Assembly (NCBI RefSeq): GCF_003286085.1
Contig: NW_020825329.1
Span: 620,001-684,000 of the forward strand
DNA length: 64,000 nt
Source: Drosophila persimilis
Taxonomy: Eukaryota; Arthropoda; Insecta; Diptera; Drosophilidae
Direction of reading: 5' to 3'
Position numbers and translations under genes: made by a program. This document shows positions 1-9,847 of the stretch, piece by piece (position 1 is the first letter of the stretch; every line of letters begins with the position of its first letter). The notes beneath the pieces are model-generated. The model did no database searches and was not told the DNA's origin. It worked only from the letters and a program-made list of their open reading frames with translations.

Positions 1-859
1 CGATAAATACAGGAGAGAAAAGAAACAAAACAAAGTTTTAAAAATATGATAAATTTAGATAATGGTAAATATTAAATAATACAATTTTAGGGAATATTTC
101 GTAGGATATGGTATGGCATAGAACCATAAAAGGTTCAAGCTCGGCGTAGCTGACCTATCTAAGAATAGTAAGTGGATAGTCCGGAAAATTACGGGTAGGT
201 CTGGAAGGAACCCTTAAAGCCGCAAAGTCAATCTGTCCCAAAAGGGTTGGGGAGTCCACAATCCTGAATAGAGAAGAAACTTGTGCATAAATATGAGCAA
301 CACTATTGCATATTCTGCCAACTGGGAGTTCAGTTTCGATTAAAATATTTTCAAGCAGATTCAATAAGAATTTGTCGCTCTTTTTTTTGTGAGCTATACA
401 CACTAGAACAATACTCCAACATCGGACGTACCTTTTGACGCAACTTTTGACCAACGCTTGATAAATGCTAAAAACCCTTAGCTATATTTAACGTTAAAGC
501 AATATGACTGTAAAACATAACTTTTGATCGAAGATGACTCGAAGATCTTTTGATTTTGAAATTTGACCCAAGACATGATGCCTCAGGAAACCAAATGGAG
601 CGCGACGGTGGAAAGTCATAAGTCATAATGGTCCACCTGAGTTTGAAAGAACTTAAAGGGTAGCAGGACGTTTAAAACGTACAACTTAAGTGTTTGGTGT
701 ACAATTGGGTGCTCAAAAGGTAATACATTCTTAATATTTGAAGTTCATACATTTAAAAAAAATTTAAATTTAGTCTTAATCAGTTTCAGACTGTTTTAAA
801 ATTTTTAATGTTTAATGTAATTGATCTTTTCAAATTTTGTCTATTTTTATATCCTATAG

Positions 860-1836
860 GAACACAATATAGACAATATCGAATATTGGAATTTGCTCCA
901 CAAAAAGAGCGTGTTCCTAGCCAAAAACTATACATACGCAGCGCCCAGATACACATACGCATCGATAAACCACCCAGTTACTGGGATGCAAAACCCGACG
1001 CAGATTTTCAGGTTGAACATTTGGCAAACGGTAAACGGAAGTGGCAATCCAAGGGCTCACGCCATAGAATTAAAATCTGGGTATTTCAACTGACAGGAGG
1101 AATTAATATTACTGAGAAGGTGAATTGAAATGAGGAATACATACTATAAATTGGCCTACCTCAGATACAACACAATAATTATCATTTTCAGGGAATCGAC
1201 CAGGCGTTCCTGTTCCGTGCATCCTTTAATGTAGACACCAAGCACCTGGGATGGCAGAAATTCGATCTGACTGAAACAATCCGCAAATGGTATAGCCAAA
1301 ACAGTGAAGAAAATCTACGACTGTTGATTGACTGTACCGGGTGCGGTCGCCTCTACTCACTTCAATTATTTCGGATTTCCATGCCAAGTTCTAACTCAAA
1401 AATTGATAATTCAGCCCATATAAATCCTAATCCAAATCGACCATTTCTCGTGCTTCATACTGAATCCACAAGGAACCGACGTGTAAGGAGACGTGCCGTG
1501 GATTGTGGGGGTGCTTTAAGTGGGCAATGCTGCAAAGAGTCATTCTATGTATCCTTTAAGGCCCTGGGCTGGGATGACTGGATTATAGCGCCCAGAGGAT
1601 ACTTTGCAAATTATTGCAGAGGTGATTGTACGGGACCTTTTAGGACACCCGATACCTTTCAAACATTTCATGCCCATTTTATAGAAGAGTATCGAAAAAT
1701 GGGGTTACTAAATGGTATGCGACCATGTTGCGCCCCAGTTAAGTTCTCCAGCATGTCTTTAATATATTATGGAGATGACGGTATCATCAAACGTGATTTA
1801 CCGAAAATGGTTGTTGATGAATGTGGATGCCCATAA
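860..1836 (+). CDS. Actbeta: Activin-beta (TGF-beta superfamily ligand), last two coding exons, 5' partial
   Basis: This is a secreted activin-type ligand that signals through type I/II serine-threonine kinase receptors. Two exons are visible: 860-1119 (acceptor CCTATAG, donor GAAG|GTGAAT) and 1192-1836 (acceptor TTTTCAG), ending TAA at 1834-1836. The first part is propeptide. A basic furin-type site RRVRRR lies just before 1495. The mature domain (1495-1833, 113 aa) starts AVDCGG and ends DECGCP. It has nine cysteines, including two CC pairs, the activin/TGF-beta pattern rather than the seven-cysteine BMP pattern. The family normally has a long propeptide encoded by further upstream exons; these are outside the window, and 1-859 is intron. 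Identification as Actbeta rather than myoglianin or maverick rests on the mature sequence and on the neighbouring apolpp gene. Confidence 0.93.
1495..1833 (+). other. Mature activin-beta domain (cystine-knot ligand)
   Basis: These 113 codons follow the RRVRRR proteolytic site and hold the whole receptor-binding ligand. The nine cysteines occur in the order C, CC, C, C, CC, C, C. The central GWDDWIIAPRGY segment and the terminal CGCP are the family hallmarks. The single cysteine before the second CC pair region is available for the interchain disulfide, as in other activins (family knowledge). Confidence 0.9.
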
Positions 1837-3600
1837 CGTAAGATTTAATATAATATTCATATTTACAACCGATTAATGGATTACACCTTCTTGTAGATAG
1901 CTTTTCAACGATATCTGCCTTTAATTACTCGATTTTCCGTCCGGTGAATTTAGGAGCTTTCTGCCGTATTTTATGGCAAATAATAAAACTATGTGTGCTC
2001 CTACATTATATTCTTAAATAAGAAAAAACTTATTGTTATTCGAATAGATTAGACTCAATTGAATTTTATTATAAGTTAGAGTAATGATGACAATATACTT
2101 ATATATGTATATATATTTAATATCTTATTCGAAATTACAAAAGTGCCTAAATTAGCAACAAATATAATACCTAAAAGTGCATGCAAATTTATATTCAAAG
2201 AATTGATATTCAAAGTTGGTGAAAACGCTCTCTTGGCACTAAGAAATTTACTCTTGCCTGATATCTATAACACATTGGAGTCTTAATAGAATATTGAAAA
2301 CAGATAATATTAAAAAGCATACACAATTAAATTAACATAAACAAATACCCCGATTTTTTCTTGACAGCGTCTACATATTGTAAATAAATATTTTCGCATG
2401 TTGCGCATAGAGAATTTTCCTATTAGCTCTCAGAAAATATATACATGAATCTAAAAAAAAATCATAAAGACACTTATAATATGTTTATACCCATATAGTA
2501 ATAGGAGTGTAAGTTTTGACTATTTATTTGCTACATCCGATAGCTGTTCTCGTCATTTTATGTCTGTCTGTCCGCCGTTTTATATGGAATGGACTAGCTT
2601 GTCTCTCAGTGTTTCAGTTTAATCTAAAGACAGTTTAAAGATATTTTTTCCGCCCGAGTATACTTGTCGGAAGCGCCAAGTTCGGATCACTATGTAACTA
2701 AATTACCGAACGAAATGTTTTCATGCGGGCTTAAGCCATAATAACAAAATACTTATATTTGATATTAGAAATTGGGGATATTATAAGCAGCTTATAGGTT
2801 ATTTTGTCATTTGTCTGCTGGTTACGTAAAATTAGAAATGGTTTTACTTAACGGCTACCGTTAAAGATGTATGCTGTTGTATGTGAGACCATAGCGTAGC
2901 AGCGATAACAAATGCAGTTCTTAAAAACTAATTAATATTCTTTGTGATTAACATCAATTACACTTACGCGTATTTATGGACTTATAATTCTAATTCTTTG
3001 ATCTTTTTTAAAACTTTGTAACGATTTAAAAAAAAGTAATATAAAATATAACTAACTATCTATGAGTCTGCGTTAGATGAATTCTTGTATCTTAGAATTC
3101 TAGATCCCTCAGTTCAATTATCTAGACTTCGAGTCTTGGAAGGCTCTTTGAGGCAAATCAATCTCTCGAACAAAAGGGAATAAGATAAATAGAATATATG
3201 ATTCAATGAGTTTCAATCGATTTTGACAATGAATAAAATAAGTTGTGAATTTAATATTGACGATTTTGTTTAAAGATCTATAAATTAGATTATGTGTGAA
3301 ACAAAGCATCGTACCATTGTCGTAGCTCGCATCCAAGGTTTTTGCAGGTTTTTATTTGAGCGATAACTTTGAGGTTTTCGGGCTTATGGCACAGAACTGC
3401 GACTTTATAAAAAGTCTAACGGGAAAAATCGCACGCTCTCTAATTTACATCCGTACCCTCTAGTCTCCATGGCAAAATTTCAATTGTGTTTACAGAAATT
3501 TGGTAAGTAGCCTTCCTGTTGGAACCATATAATTTCATTGCAATCTTCAATGCCTATAAAAAAGAAACATTATCAGTTATCAGAATTATCAGGACAAAAA
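1837..3600. other. Intergenic region and 3' UTR of Actbeta
   Basis: No gene is recognisable here. A polyadenylation hexamer AATAAA at about 1982-1987 could end the Actbeta transcript. The rest is A/T-rich. At 2560-2580 there is a short GTCTGTCTGTCC run that may be an eroded DINE-1 core, but too little is left to call it. Confidence 0.5.
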
Positions 3601-4100
3601 ATCGTTCTCTTTCGTAGTGATCAGACGCGTTTTTGTTTTGCGCTCGGCATTTTTTCATTTTGTTTTGAATAAACAGCCGATGTTTTCCTAAATAAACTTT
3701 AATTAACTTCCTAACCAGCCTACAATCTGGAAACCTATTCTATTCCGCGAGTGCATGCCTTTTGATTTGTGTTAAAGCATTATTTAACTTTTTATTTTTC
3801 GGGGTCGGCTTGTCTTGTTTGTGTTCTTGCAGTGAGTGAGCACGCATTACATTGCATTGCAGTCCGCTCTCGTCTGGTAGCTTTTGTTGTGTTATCACTC
3901 TCTCCCAATCACCTTAACTTAAATAACTGTTCTTTCTCTCTCGCTCTAGTAACTTTCTGTTCAGTAGCTCTCTCTCTCTCTCATTAGCTGCTGCTGCAAC
4001 TGTTCTCCTCTCCTCCTATTAGTGTTTTTCTGGCACACTGGTTTGATAGCCATTTGTTTTGAAATATTATTTGATTTTAATTTTGTTTAAACTTTGTATT

Positions 4101-5095
4101 ATGGAGTTTTCTGTTGTATGCGCCAAAAAATCATGCAATAAGCAGATCACCCACGATCAGCCGATTGTCCCCTGCTGGCTCTGCGACAGCGTAGTGCACA
4201 CAAAATGCGCTGGAGTGGCATTGGGAGTGATGCCATTTCAAAACGTAATGGTTTGCAGTACAGTTGCGGAGCATGCCGTGCGGTGGAGAGAGACATGGTA
4301 GCTTTTATGAGGCAGACGCGGAGTGGCTTTAAGAAGCTGACCGTTGGTTTTAAAAAACAATACAGTCGGCTCCTAGCCATAGAAGCTCAGTTTAGCGGTT
4401 TAAAACTGCTGAATGAGTCTCCGAGGTGCAAAAAGGTCACTCTGCGGGATCTGCAAGTGCCAATAGTCGCTCAGCCGCTCGTTGCCGAAAATCGGACTCC
4501 GACCACTCAAAGTGTACAGCAGCTGATTTCGTTTGCCACCCCAAGGGCAACGACAGCTGCTGGCAATGCAGATTCGGTTGCCGAATTCATCGCTTCGGAG
4601 TACGGAGTACGGAGTACGCAGTACGTCTGCAGCGTCCGTGTTCGTAGTGTCCGCAAGCTCACTAGTTGTCCCGTCCATCCCGATCCCACCAGTAAATAGA
4701 CCTTCCGGACCTCCGGATATTGCCACCACAGGTACTAGGCCTGTGGTGTCCAAACCACTGATGGGAGTCCCACCAACACGACAAGTTTTTGTCTCACGGC
4801 TGGCCCCTGACCTCACATCGAATGATGTAATTGCTTTTATTCAACGCAGAATAAAAGCCATGGGTTTAAAGGTGGAGAAGTTTAATTTCACTTATGCCAG
4901 GGAGATATCTTCGTGCAAGATAAGTTTCTCCCCAACTCACTTTGACACCATTTGCTCTGCCAAATCTTGGCCAGACCATTTGGTGGTGAAGGAGTTCAAG
5001 GCTAAGAAGAAAAATAGGCCCCCCATAACACTTACAAATCATCCCAAAGCGCCATCCTCATCTTCCCGTCCTGCTTCCACCCTTCCAAAAAACTA
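4101..5095 (+). pseudogene. LINE ORF1 (PHD-like zinc-binding, RNA-binding protein), frameshifted
   Basis: The reading frame starts MEFSVVCAKKSCNKQITH and has paired cysteines spaced like a PHD/RING-type zinc module. It jumps frame near 4215 and again near 4600. The C-terminal third ([20 protein letters not shown]) resembles an RNA-recognition fold and ends in TAA at about 5094. A 9-bp tandem repeat (GAGTACGGA) at 4596-4624 lies at the second frame change and may have caused it. ORF1 proteins of this group coat the element's RNA; this copy cannot make one. Confidence 0.65.
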
Positions 5096-5154
5096 ACTTC
5101 TCTTAGCTCAGCATTCTTTTCCGGGATAGTGTTGCACTTCCTTCCCACGTTATT

Positions 5155-7417
5155 GTGTTTACTGAAACCTGGTTAAAGCCGGACATTCTTAGTTCCAAGG
5201 TTTTGGCAGGTCGGTACACAACTTTTACAAAGGACCGTTCGTCTCGACGTGCAGGGGGGGTTCTAATTGCACTGGACTCTTACTTCACGTCGGAACACTT
5301 CACAGTCCAAGTTCAACAGGAACTGGAATTCCTGTGTGTAAAACTGATTCTTCCCGCTTTCGCTATATTCATTACTTGCTCGTATATCCCACCTTCTTCG
5401 GATATTTCAATTTATGAGCAGCACTTGTCCGCTTTAACCGCTGTTTCTTCCTCGCTATCTGATAAAGATCGTATGATAGTTCTTGGTGACTTCAACTTGC
5501 CACGAACTGTTTGGTCTTCGGTAAACGAGTCTAGTAACCTAGTGCCCATGTCACGACATGACTTTGTTGACGGCTTGCTTAACGTGTCCCTTTCTCAAGT
5601 CAACCATGTGAAAAATTTCTTGGGTCGATTGCTTGATCTGTGCTTTGTGTCGGATCCGACCATAGTGTTGTTAACCCGAGCCCTTCCGCTCACTATACCT
5701 ACTTTCAAAGTGTCGCTATATATAAGACCAACTGTTTTGGATCGGTCGAGTAGGCCACCTGATCGTGTCCGCTAATAACCTAATAAGGGATTTTGATTGC
5801 TCCGCTTTGTATGTGTGCACTAATGTCATAACAGACACAAACATTTTTTTCAAATGCTGTCGGCACATTTTTTGATTCTTGTGTCCCGCATTCTTGTCCG
5901 ACTAGATCTGGAAAGCCCCCTTGGTTATCAAAGTATTATCCAGTCTAAAAAACCTAAAATCAAGACTTCATACAAAATTTCAAGAAGTTGGTTCTTCTAC
6001 TTCTCACTCTCGCTATGTAATAGCTCGGTCAAAATTTTCAGTTCTTAATGCTCAATGCCATAAGAACTACCTATCTCGATGCAAGATACGTTTCTCTCAG
6101 GACCCTAAACAGTTTTACTGCTTCATAAACAGTAAGCGTAGAACGTCCGCACAACCATCCTCGCTATCATTTCGTAATACGTCGCCAAATGATGATCAGG
6201 CAATTGCGGATCTTTTTGCCCAACTTTTCCAAACGCCCTATTCTGAGGAAAGCTACTCTAGCCATACGTACCCATACGGTTTACCGAGGTCGAACGGCAT
6301 TTTCAGTCCCTTGATAAATGAATGTTCTTTACTTCATGCTCTTCGACTAGTTAAGCCGGTGTTTTCACCGGGTCCAGACGGCGTTCTTGGTTGTGTACTT
6401 ACGTGCTGCGCCGAGGCTCTGAGTGGACCCTTGCTTAAACTATTCACCCTGTCCATTGAATCATCTTGCATCCCCCCGATCTGTAAACTATTCCCTTTTA
6501 GGGTTTCCGCCCAACCTCCTGAGATTAATTTCTAGTTACCTTTGTTCCAGGTCTCAAAGAGTCCTCTTCGAAAGCTCGCTCTCTTCACCAGTCAAGGTTT
6601 CTTCGGAAGTACCACAGAGCAGCCTTTACTCTTCAAACTCTTTATAAATGACTTTACTTCGGTATTAGCATATTCTCGAGTACTTATGTATGATGTTATA
6701 CTGTGTGTGCAGTATAAGGACATTTCATTTCATTCTCGCTTGCAATCCGATCTCAATAACTTTCAGTCATGGTGTTGTGCAAACTTGTTACACCTTAATG
6801 CCTCGATATGCAAAATAATGACATTTCATCGTTCTAGCCTCCTGTTGGCACCCTACACCCTATGTGGTGGTTCTCTTGAGAAAATTACCCTGGTGAATGA
6901 TCTTGGTATTTTATTAGAAGCAAAGTTAAAGTTTTCCGAACACATTTCTACCATGGTAAATAAGGCCATGGGCGTGCTTGGGTTTATAAAAAGGTGGCCA
7001 AAGGAATTTGACGACCCCTATATAACAAAGACTCTCTATACCTCGGTTGTTCATCCGATCTTAGAATACGGCTCCTGTGTATGGTATCCTCAGTACAAAG
7101 TACACCAGGACCGTATAGAATCAGTACAGAAAAACTTTTTACTCTTTGCTCTGCGTGGCCTTAACTGGAATAAAGGTGTGTTAGTAAACCTCCCATCCTT
7201 AGCTAACCGTAGAAAAATGCTTGGTGTGATTTTTATGCACAACTTGATCAAGGGTGACGTAGATAGTCCTGCTCTGTTGAGCCGCATAAACTATACGATT
7301 CCTATTAGATTCACTAGAATTTCTTGCATGAACCGTTTAAGGTCTTATGCTCGGATTATAATTCCCTCTAACATATTATATATACCACTAATTTTCTTCC
7401 TCTTATTAAATTACTAA
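5155..7417 (+). pseudogene. LINE ORF2 (endonuclease - reverse transcriptase), broken
   Basis: The endonuclease portion is open from 5155 to about 5640, with the motifs TETWLKP and GDFNLP. The RT region is shifted over several frames from 5920 to 7417. The thumb/C-terminal stretch ([19 protein letters not shown], 7030-7090) is nearly identical to copy 2. The Y-A-D-D active site is reduced to Y-D-V at about 6688-6696. The expected role is target-primed reverse transcription; this copy is dead. Confidence 0.75.
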
Positions 7418-7576
7418 TCCTCACTCACCTTTCTAGTAATTAGTATATGTAGTGGTATTCGTAAATGTATTTTGCTCATATTTGTATTCGGAATGCCTAC
7501 GCACCGCGCGTCATGCGGCAGCGCCCATCGGTCGGTTGGGTGAAAAGAAGGCTGCGTTTTGCCTGGGATCCGTGCA

Positions 7577-7668
7577 TAACAGCCTTCTGCTGGTGTCACA
7601 CGGGCCACTTGTCGGTGCAGTAATTGCATCGCCTCTTGAAAGATGCAGTCATTGCATGTCAACGTCCA
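7577..7668. repeat. 92-bp block duplicated at 36860-36951
   Basis: The block lies just downstream of CR1 copy 1 and recurs downstream of CR1 copy 2 with the same length and one visible mismatch. The sequence on either side of the block differs between the two sites. On the minus strand it is open (reads [17 protein letters not shown]). Confidence 0.8.
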
Positions 7669-7669
7669 T

Positions 7670-9450
7670 ATCAATAAGATTACTTCTGTGGATGCCGGAA
7701 TATTTAAACACCATCTGTAATGAACATGTGAGGCAAAAAATACCTCACAACCAGAACGGACACTGATACACAGGACATACATAAGCGGACGCTAATATTA
7801 AAACAACATCAAACATACTAGCCCTATATATGTACATAGGTCAAATATTTCACCACCTTCTTGTCACATTTGGAACTTTAATCCAAGTGTCAGCATCGAG
7901 CCCATACTCTCAAACTGTGCCCAGCACTAAAACAAGGCAGAACTAAAATCTTTGGTAAGTATAAATATAAACCCATGCTGAGTTTATTTAACAATATTAA
8001 TGCAACAAAAATAATCAAATTCTTAACAGACATCAATTTATACCACAATATATAAATACGCCTTTAAATAAACAAAGCATCAAATTAACAAAAAAAAAAA
8101 TTATCTTAAAAAACTCTCTTCTAATAATCTAGTAGGCAACATTAACAACCTAAGATATATTGTTGCAAATGGCGAAATTTTTATATAAAAATGTATATTT
8201 TTTGAATGCTCTAGGTTGAACAAAATATAAAAATTTTAGATCAAATTTTATCAAATTTTACGACCTATTGGACAGCACCAATTATTTTCGTTTTTTTCTA
8301 AAATACGTTGGATGTACGATATGTGTGTTTTCGAGGTGTTTGTACTTTCAAGCTTAACTGAACATTTTTTTCACAAATTTTCCAAGATTTTGATGCACCA
8401 GATAGAAGGTTATCAAAAAGAAAGATATTGTAGGTGAAATATAAATATACAAAATACACCATTCTAGAAGTAACATTTTTCCGAACTGTAATTTTTTCTG
8501 TCAGGTACAAACAGTCGGTCATTTTGCGGGCTTATCGAGCAGCATTTTGCTTTCAAGCAACTTTTAATTAAAGATTAAAGTTTCTTATCAGGCAATAACT
8601 GCAATTCATGTACATATGTACATACATACATCGCATAAAAACGATCCCAATCCAGACATATGCACGTACACTACTGAGAGTACTTTTCCAGTACATGTTG
8701 AAAAATATGTTTGTATATATAGTATAAACATACATAATATGTAAAATATACATATCTAGTATGTATATTACTGAAATAAATTTTAAATTAGATAAATTTA
8801 AAGTTTGTTTATATTAATTTTCCTTACAATACAATTGGTTTAATGTGATAACATAAAATCGAATCTTAAAAACTATTACGATCCTGTTACTAGTAGAAAG
8901 CCTAAATCTACATCATGAATGAGATGAGTCGAACATACATATCATTAATCCGTTTTTATAAAACAATAATATTGTTTCATCATTATTAGAGGAAAAAAGT
9001 ACAATTATACAGCCTCCATTAATAAATATATACAACATATAAATATACATACAAATATACATATACATACCTACGCTCAATCTATTATCTTTATTGAAGA
9101 TAGAACAAATGTAAAGGTACTTAGCGGGGTCGAATATGTCGAAGTCCGACTATTGTGAGATAATAGAAAGTACTCGTTTTCAGCCTGAGCTGATGATAAA
9201 GAATTTTTCTGTGCATGAGAGCATACATACATAGTATGTAGCTACATGAGACTGCTCGGGAAGGCAGGGGAGAATTACCCACAGAGATTACACAGAGAGC
9301 CCTCCAACAGTGCTCATCTTTCCTTTCTCTGTATGTACAAATGTACATATGTAAATATGTACATGCTATTCACTAAGCCTACTCATGTGAGCGTACGTGC
9401 ATTATGTACATATGTAGCTCTCCGGATGTGTGAGCTCTCGATTTAGTGAG
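7670..9450. other. A/T-rich spacer upstream of apolpp
   Basis: There is no convincing gene. The region is poor in complexity and has many ACATATGTA/ACATACATA runs at 8600-8760, 9020-9075 and 9330-9365. Short open frames here have no recognisable domain. Enhancers for apolpp could lie here, but nothing in the sequence identifies one. Confidence 0.5.
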
Positions 9451-9451
9451 G

Positions 9452-9500
9452 TATTTAAAGTGAGTGTTGTCAAGAAATCCGGCTTAATTCGAAGTCAGTC
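9452..9500 (+). promoter_or_regulatory. Possible apolpp core promoter (TATA-like box and TCAGT initiator)
   Basis: TATTTAAA at 9452-9459 is followed by GTCAGTC at 9494-9500, an initiator-like match about 45 bp downstream. The spacing is longer than the usual 25-30 bp, so either the TATA or the initiator may be coincidental. The position is about 275 bp before the apolpp start codon, reasonable for a short 5' leader. Confidence 0.3.
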
Positions 9501-9771
9501 GCCATCGGATCCGTATCGAAATCATTACGGTCGTGTCTACATGTGTTTATCAATTTAGAAAGAAAGTGCAAATTTTATTGGTGTTTAAGGTATTAAAGTG
9601 AGATTGTCAGCTCGAGCTGATTAAAATATTCTCGTATTGTGCTCTTATAAAAAAAGACAGTTACAAAAAATTGACAATTCGTATTATATAGTTTCGTCTC
9701 CACAATCGTATGTCAATTGTGCTCAGAGAAATTTCCACTTACTCTAGGAAAACCCTAAGGGGATCCGCACG

Positions 9772-9847
9772 ATGGCCAGGACAACATATTTCTGGCGTTT
9801 CATCGCACTCCTTTTGGCTTTAATATTAACGGTAGCGGCAAAAGATG
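9772..9847 (+). CDS. apolpp: apolpp exon 1: start codon and signal peptide
   Basis: The ATG at 9772 follows GCACG. It opens 25 codons with a basic start (MARTTYFWRF) and a hydrophobic core (IALLLALILTV), then A-A-K-D-G. The exon leaves phase 1 at GATG|GTAAGT and joins the 30-nt exon 2 (12342-12371, encoding NGCKKGCPK), itself bounded by ACAG and T|GTAAGC. The internal ATG at 12449 is not the start: it lies in mid-exon and would lack the secretion signal. Confidence 0.88.

Larger units (their letters stand above)
3600..7455 (+). mobile_element. CR1-like non-LTR retrotransposon (LINE), defective copy 1
   Basis: This is a LINE with ORF1 and ORF2 relics on the + strand. The 5' UTR starts near 3600 and shares its first bases with copy 2 at about 33125. 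ORF1 (from about 4101) has a PHD-like cysteine/histidine cluster ([16 protein letters not shown]) and is split over three frames to about 5093. ORF2 has an AP-type endonuclease ([16 protein letters not shown]; 5155-5640), then a reverse transcriptase and a C-terminal region ending near 7417. It is inactive: frameshifts throughout, roughly 320 bp of the RT palm missing at about 6490 compared with copy 2, and the catalytic YADD lost by a 6-bp deletion near 6689. The 3' end has short TAGTAATTAGTA repeats. I call it CR1-like from the ORF1 zinc motif and RT style; a Jockey-clade relative is the alternative. Confidence 0.8.

Noticed and set aside
155-454. 99-codon minus-strand frame before Actbeta
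   Set aside because: No domain recognised and no coding neighbours; it lies in Actbeta intronic sequence. It could be a transposon scrap but cannot be supported.
2480-2600. Possible DINE-1 near 2500 (TATACCCATATAG and GTCTGTCTGTCC)
   Set aside because: Only two short motifs match; the rest is unlike the family.
4205-4816. Overlapping frames in the LINE ORF1 region as separate genes
   Set aside because: They are frame-shifted pieces of one ORF1, as shown by similarity to copy 2.
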